Shown here one piece after another: positions 36,410-44,805 of a stretch of 64,000 nt of DNA. The notes beneath the pieces are model-generated. The model saw only the letters and a program-made list of their open reading frames with translations, did not search any database and was not told the DNA's origin. Where the stretch lies: assembly GCF_020150815.1 (NCBI RefSeq), contig NZ_CP083723.1, positions 682,001 through 746,000 on the forward strand. Direction: 5' to 3'. The translations under genes were made by a program, and so were the position numbers. This stretch comes from Haloprofundus salilacus. GTDB lineage: Archaea > Halobacteriota > Halobacteria > Halobacteriales > Haloferacaceae. The first letter of the stretch is position 1; each line of letters opens with the position of its first letter.

Positions 36410-37120
36410 CTACTCCACAGTGTTCCGCAGCGTCCCGATACCCTCGTAGGTAATTTCGACCACGTCGCCCGGTTCGATTGTTCCGGGATTCGCCGGACTG
36501 CCGAACGCGATGGCGTCACCCGGGCGGAAAGTGAACCGCTTCGAGAGGTAGGAGACGATTTCGTACGGGTCGAACAGCATCAGTTCAGTGTTCGCCTCCT
36601 GTCGGCGCTCGCCGCTCACGTCCGTGTGCATGTCGAGGTTTCGCGGGTCGAGGTCGGTCTCGATCCACGGCCCCAGCGGACCGGAGCCGTCGAACGCTTT
36701 TCTCGCGGTCCGGCCCTGCTGGTCGAGCGCGTCGACGTCGTTCAGGATGGTGTACCCACAAACGTATCCGGGTACTTCTTCGACCGAGATGTCGTGGCAC
36801 TCGTCGTCGATTACGGCGACGAGTTCGCCCGCGTAGGTGAGTTCCTCGGTGAACGACGGATAGAAAATCGGCTCCTCGTGGGCGATAATCGAGTTCGGCG
36901 GCTTGATGAAGAAGTCGGGCTCCTCGGGTCGTTCGTACTCCATCTGGTCCAAGGTCGCGGCGTAGTTGCGACCGACGCAGTACAGCGCCGACGGTTCGCA
37001 CGGCGCGAGCAGGTTGCCATCTTCGCCGACGACGTACTCGCCGTCGTCGCAGACAACGGTTCCGTCTCGGTACTCGCCCTCGCGCGGGCCGTCGGGGGTC
37101 TGAATGCGGGCGATTCGCAT
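36410..37120 (-). CDS. Fumarylacetoacetate hydrolase (FAH) family protein
   Basis: This 236-residue protein has CVGRNYAATLDQMEYERPEEPDFF followed by IKPPNSIIAHEEPIFYP, where the acidic residues bind a divalent metal. VDDECHDISVEEVPGYVCGYTILND and GDAIAFGSPANPGTIEPGDVVEITYEGIGTLRN are family hallmarks. It probably hydrolyses or decarboxylates a beta-diketo acid such as an acylpyruvate or a catechol breakdown product. Transcribed leftward, between the hydroxyacid dehydrogenase and asd, with no clear operon link. Confidence 0.9.
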   Translation of the reverse strand: MRIARIQTPDGPREGEYRDGTVVCDDGEYVVGEDGNLLAPCEPSALYCVGRNYAATLDQMEYERPEEPDFFIKPPNSIIAHEEPIFYPSFTEELTYAGELVAVIDDECHDISVEEVPGYVCGYTILNDVDALDQQGRTARKAFDGSGPLGPWIETDLDPRNLDMHTDVSGERRQEANTELMLFDPYEIVSYLSKRFTFRPGDAIAFGSPANPGTIEPGDVVEITYEGIGTLRNTVE

Positions 37121-37264
37121 GGTCGTTACTCCCGTTACGCCTCGAAAGGAGTACCGGAAGCGGCGGAGACTGCGTCTCTGCAGAGCACAGTTGGTCTCCG
37201 CCGCTCAATCGGGCGACCCTCCGTCGACTACGAACTATCCCACGGCTGTATGAAATCTATTCTA

Positions 37265-37393
37265 CGAAAATCGCTCCGTGATTTTCGGCCGACGACTGAG
37301 CGGAGGCCGTAGGCCGAAGCGAAGGAGGAGTGCTTTTGGTCCACCTTTTACTGAGCGAAACCGCTTCGCGGTTTCGCGCAGCGCAAAAGGTGG
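37265..37393 (-). repeat. Nested-hairpin element after asd (terminator or extragenic repeat)
   Basis: Three stacked inverted repeats lie in 130 bases. CGAAAATC/GATTTTCG has arms at 37265-37272 and 37280-37287. CCACCTTTT/AAAAGGTGG (37341-37349 and 37385-37393) encloses a perfect GCGAAACCGC-TTC-GCGGTTTCGC (37355-37377). The larger hairpin starts five bases after the asd stop on the minus strand, so it should end asd transcription. Its compact make-up suggests a member of a dispersed palindromic repeat family. Confidence 0.65.
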
Positions 37394-37397
37394 GTGT

Positions 37398-38432
37398 TTA
37401 GACCCAACCCTCTTCGACCAACAACTCGCCGTTGAGTACGCTCGCGCCTGCCGCGCCGCGAATCGTGTTGTGCGCGAGGCAGTTGTACTTGATACCCGTG
37501 CTCGTCTCCTCAATGCCGCCCGCGGAGATAGCCATCCCGTCACCGTGCATCCGGTCGAGACGCGGCTGCGGTCGCGTCGGGTCCTCGAAGACGCGGATGA
37601 GCGGGTCCGGCGCGCTCGGCAGGTCGATGCCGGGGAAATCGCGCATCGCGTCGGCAACGTCTGCGACCGACGGGTCGTCTTCGAGTTCGGCGAAGACGTT
37701 CTCGAGGTGACCGTCGAGCGTGGGAATCCGGTTACAGGAGGCCGAAACGTCGGCGTCGTGCAGCGACAGCTCCGCGCCGTCGAACGAGCCGAGCAGCTTG
37801 CGCGACTCGGTCTCCATCTTCTCCTCCTCGCCGCCGATGTGCGGGATGGCGTTGTCGATGATCTCCATCGAGGTGACGCCGGAGTAGCCTGCGCCGGAGA
37901 CGGCCTGCAAGGTGGAGACGTGGACGCGTTCGAGCCCGAACGCGTCGAGCGCCGCAAGCGTCGGCGTCATCGTGATGGTCGAGCAGTTCGGGTTCTTGAT
38001 GAGCGCGCCGTCCCAGCCGCGCTCGTCGCGCTGGACCTCGATGAGACCGAGGTGGTCGGCGTTGACCTCCGGGATCGTGAGGGGAACGTCGGGGGCCATC
38101 CGGTCGTTCGAGGAGTTCGAGGAGACGATGAAGCCGGCCTCGGCGAACTCGGGTTCGACGTCGGCGGCCGCCGAGGAGGGGAGCGAGGAGAAGACGAGAT
38201 CTAAATCGTCGGGCACGTCGTCGACGGCGGTGCGTCGAACTTCCATCTCGGCGATGTCGTCCGGAATGGGCGTGTCGACGCGCCACTTGGCGGCGTCTCG
38301 GTAGCTCTTGCCCGCGCTCTCGTCGCTGGCGGTCACCGCCGTGAGTTCGAAGCTCGGGTGCCCGTCGAGAAGTTGGATGAATCGCTGTCCGACTGCGCCG
38401 GTGGCGCCGAGGATGCCGACTCGTACTGACAT
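37398..38432 (-). CDS. asd: Aspartate-semialdehyde dehydrogenase
   Basis: This 344-residue enzyme reduces beta-aspartyl phosphate with NADPH, a branch point to Lys, Thr and Met. The Rossmann start is VGILGATGAVGQRFIQLL. The catalytic Cys150 is in LIKNPNCSTITMTP. GYSGVTSMEIIDNAIPHIGGEEEKME and the late SAGGIEETSTGIKYNCLAHNT match the archaeal type. ATG 38432 is preceded by ACTTATGC, about 27 bases upstream on the minus strand, so a leaderless transcript is expected. Followed by a strong hairpin. Confidence 0.96.
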   Translation of the reverse strand: MSVRVGILGATGAVGQRFIQLLDGHPSFELTAVTASDESAGKSYRDAAKWRVDTPIPDDIAEMEVRRTAVDDVPDDLDLVFSSLPSSAAADVEPEFAEAGFIVSSNSSNDRMAPDVPLTIPEVNADHLGLIEVQRDERGWDGALIKNPNCSTITMTPTLAALDAFGLERVHVSTLQAVSGAGYSGVTSMEIIDNAIPHIGGEEEKMETESRKLLGSFDGAELSLHDADVSASCNRIPTLDGHLENVFAELEDDPSVADVADAMRDFPGIDLPSAPDPLIRVFEDPTRPQPRLDRMHGDGMAISAGGIEETSTGIKYNCLAHNTIRGAAGASVLNGELLVEEGWV

Positions 38433-38628
38433 TAGCCTGTGGGTGGGTGACTCTCGCATAAGTGGGTTCGGATTCGGACGCAATTTTGCGGATATTCGTG
38501 AACATTGGGCGGTTTGACGGCCGTTTTACCCGTTTGCCGAGAAACCGTCGGCGGCGGGTCGAGTTGGGTTTTGGTCTCTCGGCGAAGCGGGTCGAAACCC
38601 GTATGAGGGCGGGAATACTACATCGATT
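38433..38628. other. Gap between asd and the guide RNA
   Basis: No gene is seen. The asd promoter lies near 38455-38462 on the minus strand. A/T-rich words near 38565-38625 could hold the promoter of the guide RNA, but none is decisive. Confidence 0.4.
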
Positions 38629-38813
38629 GCGTGCCTTTAGTCCCCGCCCGAGTGTTCCCACTTTGGGAGCGATGACCGCGCGGCGAACCCGGGCACGCGA
38701 CATCAGTGCAACCGCCGTCCGGCCGAAAGGGACGGCTGCCTGGCACGAGGGTTTCCCGGCCGACGCGGCACGCCGCCACGGGATGAGGCCGGTCGTTAGT
38801 GTCCCGGGCAACA
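38629..38813 (+). ncRNA. H/ACA guide RNA resembling haloarchaeal sR-h45
   Basis: Two H/ACA units read rightward. Unit 1: lower stem GCGTGCC (38629-38635) with GGCACGC (38692-38698), then ACA (38700-38702); upper stem CGCC/GGCG; kink-turn-like GAG and CGATGA sides. Unit 2: TGCCTGGCAC (38737-38746) with GTCCCGGGCA (38801-38810), one mismatch and one wobble, then ACA (38811-38813); upper stem CCGGCC/GGCCGG; GATGA again. Guide arms lie 14-16 bases before each ACA: AACCC in unit 1, TAGT and GTTA in unit 2. These fit rRNA positions 2605 and 1940/1942. A third hairpin (38714-38736) lies between. Confidence 0.72.
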
Positions 38814-39019
38814 TTTCAAGACGACACTAGAAGCGTCTACGATCAGTATCGATGACGTCTTCTCTCGCTTATCGACTATCCCACGAACTCGTATTCGTCG
38901 AATGGGAGCCGGTCGTCCGTCCGGTAACCGATGATTTCCGCAACTCGCTCTGGTTCACTGGATCGGTCCGATACGGATTTCGCCGACTTGATCTCCTCTC
39001 GTCATCTCGCCGTCGAACT

Positions 39020-39229
39020 CTACGCGAGGAGCAGCGGGAGTACTGTCGCCGCGAAGGCAACGTCGAACAGTGCGAGTAGTATCACGAGTATCGCCCCGGG
39101 GACGCCGAGGACCGCACAGATCAGTAGTGTGAGAATCGATATCTGGACGCTCAGCCCGATGACGTTCGCCACGAACAGGATCACGAGGCCGACAATCGCA
39201 TTGACCAGGAGCGCTCTTAGAGATACCAT
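39020..39229 (-). CDS. BofA-like membrane protein (pro-sigmaK inhibitor family)
   Basis: This 69-residue, almost wholly hydrophobic protein has two membrane helices separated by a short polar turn: LLVNAIVGLVILFVANVIGL and ICAVLGVPGAILVILLALFDVAF. In Bacillus BofA restrains a sporulation protease. Archaea do not sporulate, and the homologue is of unknown use, perhaps holding a membrane protease. The gene is isolated, between the guide RNA and csp. Confidence 0.8.
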   Translation of the reverse strand: MVSLRALLVNAIVGLVILFVANVIGLSVQISILTLLICAVLGVPGAILVILLALFDVAFAATVLPLLLA

Positions 39230-39587
39230 GGCATCCGCTACGGGGCACTACCCCTTTGTTAGGCGCCGCTTTGTCTGCGTTCTACGCTGGAAGCCACCAA
39301 CCAGACGATCTTCCGGCATGTTGGCTCTACGCTTCTCAGAAACAGCCGGGTTCGACCGCCCTCCGAGCAGAACGCGTGCGTTTGATAGCGTCGTGTGGCG
39401 CGAAACGTCGCCCGGTAGCGTGGTCTCGAGTCCGGCGATAACCGTTCCCAGCACACTGCCTCGTTGGTTCAGGGAAGATCGCTGTCGGCTGATTCTTCTG
39501 TGACCGGCCGTCGTGTCAATTTATTCCGTCCAAGGACGCTACAAATTCGCAAGCCTTATTGGCGGACGGCAATTGTTTCCAGAAGCA
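39230..39587. other. Intergenic stretch before the cold-shock gene
   Basis: No supported gene. Short frames on both strands have arginine- and proline-rich products without family pattern. The csp promoter box GCCTTATT sits at 39553-39560, about 28 bases before the ATG at 39588. Confidence 0.55.
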
Positions 39588-39782
39588 ATGGCGAAAGGCG
39601 AAGTCGATTTCTTCAACGACACTGGCGGCTACGGTTTCATCTCGACGGACGATGCGGACGACGACGTGTTCTTCCACATGGAAGACGTTGGCGGCCCGGA
39701 CCTCGAAGAGGGACAGGAAGTGGAGTTCGACATCGAGCAGGCCCCCAAAGGCCCGCGCGCGACGAACCTCACCCGTCTGTAA
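39588..39782 (+). CDS. Cold-shock domain protein
   Basis: This 64-residue single-domain protein is CspA-like. RNP-1 is GYGFIST (residues 14-20) and RNP-2 is DVFFHMEDV (27-35), the classical nucleic-acid binding surface. Acidic residues flank it, as expected in a haloarchaeon. It binds single-stranded RNA or DNA and melts structure. Short A/T-rich promoter upstream; likely a highly expressed, leaderless gene. No neighbour in operon. Confidence 0.94.
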   Translation: MAKGEVDFFNDTGGYGFISTDDADDDVFFHMEDVGGPDLEEGQEVEFDIEQAPKGPRATNLTRL

Positions 39783-39915
39783 ATTAGTTCAGTACGCCGC
39801 CTTCGGCGGCAAAACGACCCCACATTCTATCATTTTCGACTCTCGGTAGCGGCGTCGCCGGACTGCGGTGAGCAGTAGCCGACCGTCTCTCACTCGCGGA
39901 TATCGCTCCGGCAGG

Positions 39916-40518
39916 TCACAACCGCCGCCCCGAGTCGAATCGCTCGTCGGTCAGATACACGTCGCCGTCTCTGCACTCGACTTCGATGAGGTCGAGCGAC
40001 TGCCCGCGACACGGCCCTCGGGTACAGAACCCGTCGCCGCGGACGAACCGTGCCCCGTGTTCGTGACAGACGATGTGATCGTCGGTCGTCCGCGCGCCGA
40101 ATCCGGGGTCCAATCGAACGTGGGGTTTGTGCGGACAGGAGTTGCGCCACGCGTACACCCCGTCGCCACTGCGTTCGAGTATTCCCTCGGTTCCGCGCTG
40201 GCCGTCGATGGCCTCGAATCGAATCGTCCCTCTCGTGGGCACGTCGTCGACAGCGACGAGTCGGCGCGGGTCCGTCGCCGACTCGGGAGTTGCGGCTGAC
40301 GGGCCCTGCTCCCTGCTGTCGGTTTCGGTGCCGCTGTTGTCACGGTCGGCCGAGACGTTCCCATCGGTGTAGGGCCGCTCACCGTCGTCAGCGCGCTCGT
40401 CGTCGACGCTGAACCGAAACATCGCGTCGCCGACTTCGACCGCTCCTTCGGTGTCGTGGATTCGCACGGTCTCGTCTCCGTCGTCAGTTTCGACGGTCAC
40501 TCGGATGGCGTCGTCCAT
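39916..40518 (-). CDS. Rieske [2Fe-2S] protein
   Basis: This protein of 200 residues starts at ATG 40518. The Rieske cluster ligands are C-P-H (SCPHKPHVRLD) and C-H-E-H (VCHEHGARF), spaced by about 17 residues, as in Rieske ferredoxins. The N-terminal 110 residues are an acidic linker and a beta-strand (RVTVETDDGDETVRIHD) of unknown function. No membrane helix, so a soluble electron carrier or a halogenase/oxygenase partner. Divergent from the Gfo/Idh gene; no oxygenase is next to it. Confidence 0.88.
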   Translation of the reverse strand: MDDAIRVTVETDDGDETVRIHDTEGAVEVGDAMFRFSVDDERADDGERPYTDGNVSADRDNSGTETDSREQGPSAATPESATDPRRLVAVDDVPTRGTIRFEAIDGQRGTEGILERSGDGVYAWRNSCPHKPHVRLDPGFGARTTDDHIVCHEHGARFVRGDGFCTRGPCRGQSLDLIEVECRDGDVYLTDERFDSGRRL

Positions 40519-40660
40519 GTATGGTTCTCCACGGGCGCGAGCGACGATAGCTTGTCGCCGGCGTCGACCCGTTCGTTGCCGGCACGTCGTTCCGACGGTA
40601 CGTCGACGCAGCGCGTTCCGGAATGACCAGAGTCTTGTCGCGACGGCGCTCTTCGACGCC

Positions 40661-41659
40661 ATGCCAACCGAACCCGTCTACGACGTGGGAATCGTCGGCT
40701 GTGGGGTCATCGGCAATCGGCTCGCCGAGTCGTTCGCCGCCCACGACCGAACGAACGTCTGGGGGGCTTGCGACCTCGTCGACTCCAAAGTAGCGACGTT
40801 CGCCGACGAGTACGACTGCGCCGCGTTCACCGACTTTCGAGAACTTATCGAGAACGACGCCGTCGACCTCGTCTACGTAGGCGTGCCGCCCGTCGCACAC
40901 CTCGACGTCACGAGTTTCGCGCTCGAACGGGAAAAGCACGTCATCTGCGAGAAACCCATCGCCGAGAACGCCGACGAGGGCGAGAAGATGGTCGAACTCG
41001 CGGCGTCGTCGGGGCGGACGACGGCCATCAACCTCCCGTTCCGCTACACGCCGGGGTTCGTCGAGATGCGCGAGCGCATCCGCGACGGCGAAATCGGTCG
41101 ACCGAAGCGAATCAATCTCGATTTCAGATTCCCGCAGTGGCCCCGCGAGTGGCAGGACGTGGAGTGGCTCAGGAGTCGTGAGCAGGGCGGTCCGCTCCGC
41201 GAGGTGGGAACGCACTTCCTCTTCGGCGTGCAGGAGATCTTCGGTTCCGTCGACCGACTCAGCGCCGAGGTGACGTACACCGGACCCGACGCGTACGAGG
41301 AGTCCATAGTCGGCTACTTCGAAGTCGACGACATCCACGGCACGCTTGATCTGCTCTGCGACCACCGCCAGCCCGAAGAGAACTCGATTACGGTCGTCGG
41401 GTCGGAGTCGGCGCTCACGCTGTCGGAGTGGCACAAACTCGTCGAGCGCAGCGGCGATTCGGGCGGCGGCGAGGAGCGCGAGACGACGCTCAACGAAACG
41501 CGCGAACAGACGACGCTGACGCTCGTCGACGAGTTCGTCACTGCCCTCGACGGCGGCGACGGTGACCTGGTCTCGTTCGAGGAAGCGAACCGCGTCCAGC
41601 GCGTAGTCGACGCAGTGTTCGCCTCCAACGGCGCGCAGTTGACGCTCGACTCGGCGTAA
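40661..41659 (+). CDS. Gfo/Idh/MocA family oxidoreductase
   Basis: This 332-residue NAD(P)-dependent sugar-type dehydrogenase has the N-terminal fold GIVGCGVIGNRLAESFAAH and the conserved ICEKPIAENADEGEKMVELA, including the catalytic Lys of the EKP motif. The C-terminal domain carries EVGTHFLFGVQEIFG. It oxidises an inositol, glucose or amino sugar. ATG 40661 is clear. A Rieske gene lies divergently, and a small membrane protein follows; the substrate cannot be told. Confidence 0.9.
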   Translation: MPTEPVYDVGIVGCGVIGNRLAESFAAHDRTNVWGACDLVDSKVATFADEYDCAAFTDFRELIENDAVDLVYVGVPPVAHLDVTSFALEREKHVICEKPIAENADEGEKMVELAASSGRTTAINLPFRYTPGFVEMRERIRDGEIGRPKRINLDFRFPQWPREWQDVEWLRSREQGGPLREVGTHFLFGVQEIFGSVDRLSAEVTYTGPDAYEESIVGYFEVDDIHGTLDLLCDHRQPEENSITVVGSESALTLSEWHKLVERSGDSGGGEERETTLNETREQTTLTLVDEFVTALDGGDGDLVSFEEANRVQRVVDAVFASNGAQLTLDSA

Positions 41660-41696
41660 CGCAACAGTCATTCCCACCCTCGGCCGCTGTCTACGT

Positions 41697-41912
41697 ATGA
41701 ACCGCGAGCACTTTGTCCGACTCTCGCTTCTGGCGTTCGGCCTCATCCTCGTCAGTTTCGTCGTGATGGGGACGACGCGCATCTTTCTCCCGTACCGCAT
41801 CGCACGACTGCTCGCCGCGCCGACGTTCTTTACGGCGTTCGGACTCGTCGTCTACTTGTTTCTCCGAGCAACGCTCTCGTTTCTCGGCGTCGTGCCCATC
41901 GAAGAAGCGTAG
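41697..41912 (+). CDS. Two-helix membrane protein (71 aa)
   Basis: This short protein has two helices: about 8-26 (LSLLAFGLILVSFVVMG) and 40-60 (LLAAPTFFTAFGLVVYLFLRA). A loop IFLPYRIARL lies between them. No family function is known, but similar small double-helix proteins are widespread in haloarchaea. It is co-directional with the Gfo/Idh gene, 37 bases after it, so probably the same transcript. Confidence 0.75.
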   Translation: MNREHFVRLSLLAFGLILVSFVVMGTTRIFLPYRIARLLAAPTFFTAFGLVVYLFLRATLSFLGVVPIEEA

Positions 41913-42115
41913 CCGTACCACTGTCGGTGCGTACTGGTAGCGAACAGGCGACGCAGTTGCCGTCGCACGGGAGGTCGCCGCACACCCGCCTCGTCTCCCG
42001 CGCGTCGAATCGTCAGGGCACGCCCGGCAGTGGTCCCCTTCTCTCGTATAAACGTTCGCGGCGGCGCGTGTCTCCCTATCGGAACGTCTTTTCCCGCCGC
42101 CGTCGATGGCCGAAC

Positions 42116-43441
42116 ATGGAAGTCAAGCGAATTGCGGACCTCGGTCCCGACGAACGCGACGCGCTGTTCGAGCGCGACGCGGGCGTCGACGCCGTCCGCA
42201 ACGACGTACGCGACATCGTCGGTCGCGTACGCAAGGAGGGTGACGTGGCGCTCCGGGAGTTCTCCCGCGAGTTCGACGGTGTCGAAGTCGGTAACATCGA
42301 CGTGACCGACCTCGCCGAACGAGCGTACGACGATATCGACGAGGAGATGCGCGACGCCATCGAGACGGCGGCCGAAAATGTCCGCGAGTTCCACGAGCGG
42401 CAGGTGCCAGTCGACTGGCGCGACGACTTTTCGGGGCGCGAACTCGGCCGTCGGTTCCGGCCGCTCGAACGCGTCGGCGTCTACGTCCCCGGCGGCGCGG
42501 CCGCCTACCCGTCGAGCGCGCTGATGGGCGTTATTCCTGCAAAGGTCGCCGGTGTCGAACACGTCGCCGTCGCGACGCCGCCCGCCGACGAAATCAACCC
42601 GGTGACGCTCGCGGCGATTCACGCCGCCGGAGCGGACGTCGTGTACGCCGCGGGCGGAGCGCAGGCGATTTCGGCGCTCGCGTACGGCACCGAGACAGTC
42701 AACGCGGTGCAGAAAGTCGTCGGTCCGGGGAACAAGTGGGTGACGGCCGCGAAAGCCGAAGTCCGCGGAGACGTCGAAATCGACTTCCTCGCCGGACCGA
42801 GCGAGATACTCGTCGTCGCCGACGAGACGGCGTCTCCCGAGTTCGTCGCCGCCGACCTACTGGCACAGGCCGAACACGACCCCGAGGCCTCGGTCGTCGC
42901 TGTCACCGCCGACGAGGCAACGGCCGACGCCGTCGCCGAAGCGGTCGAAGCGGGTGTCGACGACCGCGAGCGCAGCGAGGTGATTCGAGACGCGTTGGAC
43001 AACGACGCCAGCGGCGTCTTCCTCGCGCGGTCGATGCCCGAGGCCGTCCTCTTCGCAGAGGAGTACGCCGCCGAACACCTCTCGATTCAGGCGCGCGACG
43101 AGGAGGAACTACTGGACCGCATCACCAACGCCGGGAGCGTCTTCCTCGGTCCGTACACGCCCGTCGCCGCGGGCGACTACGCCTCCGGGACGAACCACGT
43201 CCTGCCGACGAACGGCGGCGCGAAACTCTACGGCGGCCTCTCGGTCGACACGTTCGTCCGCTCGACGACGGTTCAGCGACTGGAGAAGGACGGTCTGGAT
43301 GCACTCTGGGGGACGATTACGACGCTCACGGAGGCCGAAGGGCTGGAGGCGCACGCCGAGAGCGTCCGCGTCCGACTCGAAGGTGCGGACGAGATCGACG
43401 GCGGAAACGACGACGGGATCGTCGGGGAAAACGTCGAGTAG
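42116..43441 (+). CDS. hisD: Histidinol dehydrogenase
   Basis: This 441-residue zinc enzyme of histidine synthesis oxidises L-histidinol to histidine in two NAD steps. The family signature is GRRFRPLERVGVYVPGGAAAYPSSALMGVIPAKVAG. Also AGGAQAISALAYGTETVNAVQKVVGPGNKWV and AEHLSIQARDEEELLDRITNAGSVFLGPYTPVAAGDYASGTNHVLPT. ATG 42116 fits the start. Other his genes are not in this window, so the gene is separate, as usual in haloarchaea. Confidence 0.96.
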   Translation: MEVKRIADLGPDERDALFERDAGVDAVRNDVRDIVGRVRKEGDVALREFSREFDGVEVGNIDVTDLAERAYDDIDEEMRDAIETAAENVREFHERQVPVDWRDDFSGRELGRRFRPLERVGVYVPGGAAAYPSSALMGVIPAKVAGVEHVAVATPPADEINPVTLAAIHAAGADVVYAAGGAQAISALAYGTETVNAVQKVVGPGNKWVTAAKAEVRGDVEIDFLAGPSEILVVADETASPEFVAADLLAQAEHDPEASVVAVTADEATADAVAEAVEAGVDDRERSEVIRDALDNDASGVFLARSMPEAVLFAEEYAAEHLSIQARDEEELLDRITNAGSVFLGPYTPVAAGDYASGTNHVLPTNGGAKLYGGLSVDTFVRSTTVQRLEKDGLDALWGTITTLTEAEGLEAHAESVRVRLEGADEIDGGNDDGIVGENVE

Positions 43442-43457
43442 AGGCTCCAAAGAGAGG

Positions 43458-43485
43458 ATTCCACAAACTGATGAGTTTGTGGAAT
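43458..43485 (+). terminator. 12-base stem-loop after hisD
   Basis: ATTCCACAAACT (43458-43469), loop GATG, and AGTTTGTGGAAT (43474-43485) form a perfect 12-bp stem 17 bases after the hisD stop. Then AATTTGTAG-AATTTGTGG repeats follow and an ACTTTT run (43511-43516). It is a strong candidate terminator. Confidence 0.65.
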
Positions 43486-43620
43486 TTGTAGAATTTGTGG
43501 AATTCGCATAACTTTTAGAGACTGTACGCCGTCTTCGAATCGCCGGTTACGCGCCGCGGAGTCCACGGAACCCTGTGAACCAGCGTCACAGTTAACATCC
43601 TCCGGACGATACGCTCAGTC

Positions 43621-43986
43621 ATGAGTATCGAATCCGTCGACGGCGACGCCGAGACGCCGGTGAAGGTGACAGAGAGCGCGGCGTCGGAGGCGCTGTCGCT
43701 CCTCGAGAGCGAAGGGCTGGACACCGATGTCGCGGGGCTTCGCCTGTTCGTCCAACAGGGCGGCTGCGCGGGGCTCTCCTACGGGATGCGCTTCGATGAC
43801 GAACCCGAGTCCGACGACGCGGTGACCGAACACCACGGTCTCCGGATCTTCGTCGACCCGGCGAGTCGCCGCTACATCGGCGGGAGCGTCCTCGACTACG
43901 AGGGCGGCCTGCAGGCGGCGGGCTTTCATGTAGAGAACCCGAACGTCGTCTCCGAGTGCGGGTGCGGCGAAAGCTTCCGCACGTAG
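43621..43986 (+). CDS. Iron-sulfur cluster assembly protein, HesB/IscA/ErpA family
   Basis: This 121-residue A-type carrier has the three conserved Cys: GGCAGLSYGM and ECGCGE (one at Cys54-like position, two near the C-terminus). RYIGGSVLDYEGGLQAAGFHVENPN is family-typical. It delivers Fe-S clusters to client proteins. Short N-terminal acidic tail. Monocistronic-looking, with the promoter in the preceding A/T-rich patch. Confidence 0.94.
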   Translation: MSIESVDGDAETPVKVTESAASEALSLLESEGLDTDVAGLRLFVQQGGCAGLSYGMRFDDEPESDDAVTEHHGLRIFVDPASRRYIGGSVLDYEGGLQAAGFHVENPNVVSECGCGESFRT

Positions 43987-44022
43987 AAACGCAGTTAACT
44001 CCCGTCACCCGTAGTCGAACGC

Positions 44023-44268
44023 ATGGAGCTCGAAGTCGCCACGACGCCCGCAGACGATACCGTCTACGTCGACCGCAGCGAGCGGACGCGCGGGGCGAAA
44101 GCGCCGTTTTTCACCGCCTACGTCACCGAATCGCGCGATGTTCGCTGGGGCTATCTCTGCGGCAACTGCGAGACGTTCGACAACGCGATGGACACGATGG
44201 GACGCATCGAGTGCAACGCCTGCGGCAACATCAAGAAACCCGACGAGTGGGACGCCGCCCACGAGTGA
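44023..44268 (+). CDS. DUF5816 zinc-ribbon protein
   Basis: This 81-residue protein has GAKAPFFTAYVTE, then a zinc ribbon with CGNC (LCGNCETF) and CNAC (CNACGN) pairs, and MDTMGRIECN. This is the haloarchaeal DUF5816 layout. Role unknown. It starts 37 bases after the IscA-like gene on the same strand, so it is possibly the same transcript. Confidence 0.85.
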   Translation: MELEVATTPADDTVYVDRSERTRGAKAPFFTAYVTESRDVRWGYLCGNCETFDNAMDTMGRIECNACGNIKKPDEWDAAHE

Positions 44269-44394
44269 GCCGACGCGAGACACCCGTCCGTTCGTCCGGT
44301 TATCGTCCGTTTGGTTCCCCGTCGTTCGGCGTTCGTGACTGTTCCTAGTGACTGTGACAAAGTTTATCATACGAGGGAGAGTACGTTCAGTTAC

Positions 44395-44748
44395 ATGGCC
44401 CCTGTTACCATGCCACCAGTCGAGGAGGCTAAAACGATTTTCACCCGCCTCGGCTACACCGTATCCGGAGAGGGGACGGACCTACGGGCCGAACGAAAGT
44501 GGCGTACCGTACAAGTGACGGCTGTCGCAGACGACAACACGATGGGTCGCGCGCTCGCCGACGGCGGGCGCGACGACGGCCCGCCGTTCCGCTGCTTCGT
44601 TACCTGGGACGAACATGCCGACTCGCTCTGTCGACGACTCGAGCACACCGCTCGAACGTACGAGTGGGCGGTCATCAGCGTCGGTGACAGCGACGCCGAC
44701 GCTGACGACTATCGGGTCATCCGCGAAGACGTCCCGGCCGTCGCCTGA
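44395..44748 (+). CDS. DUF7116-like conserved haloarchaeal protein
   Basis: This protein of 117 residues starts at ATG 44395. The N-terminal half holds the pattern EEAKTIFTRLGYTVSGEGTDLRAERKWRTVQVTAV. The second half is FRCFVTWDEHADSLCRRLEH and YEWAVISVGD. A small alpha/beta protein of unknown function, known only in Halobacteria. A TTTATCAT box at 44363-44370 about 25-30 bases before the start is a good promoter. Confidence 0.78.
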   Translation: MAPVTMPPVEEAKTIFTRLGYTVSGEGTDLRAERKWRTVQVTAVADDNTMGRALADGGRDDGPPFRCFVTWDEHADSLCRRLEHTARTYEWAVISVGDSDADADDYRVIREDVPAVA

Positions 44749-44805
44749 CCGGCTTTCGACTGTTAGAAGGCGTTCATTTATCAGTTCGGCTGTTAGTTTT
44801 CGGGT

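Noticed and set aside
38852-39079. 75-codon plus-strand frame overlapping the BofA-like gene
   Set aside because: Opposes a typical membrane protein and lacks any family pattern.
39248-39454. 68-codon minus-strand frame before csp
   Set aside because: No motif, weak composition, and no promoter; could be a fragment, but not supportable.
44311-44394. Upstream extension of the DUF7116-like gene
   Set aside because: The extension covers the promoter box at 44363-44370 and has no family match; ATG 44395 is the better start.
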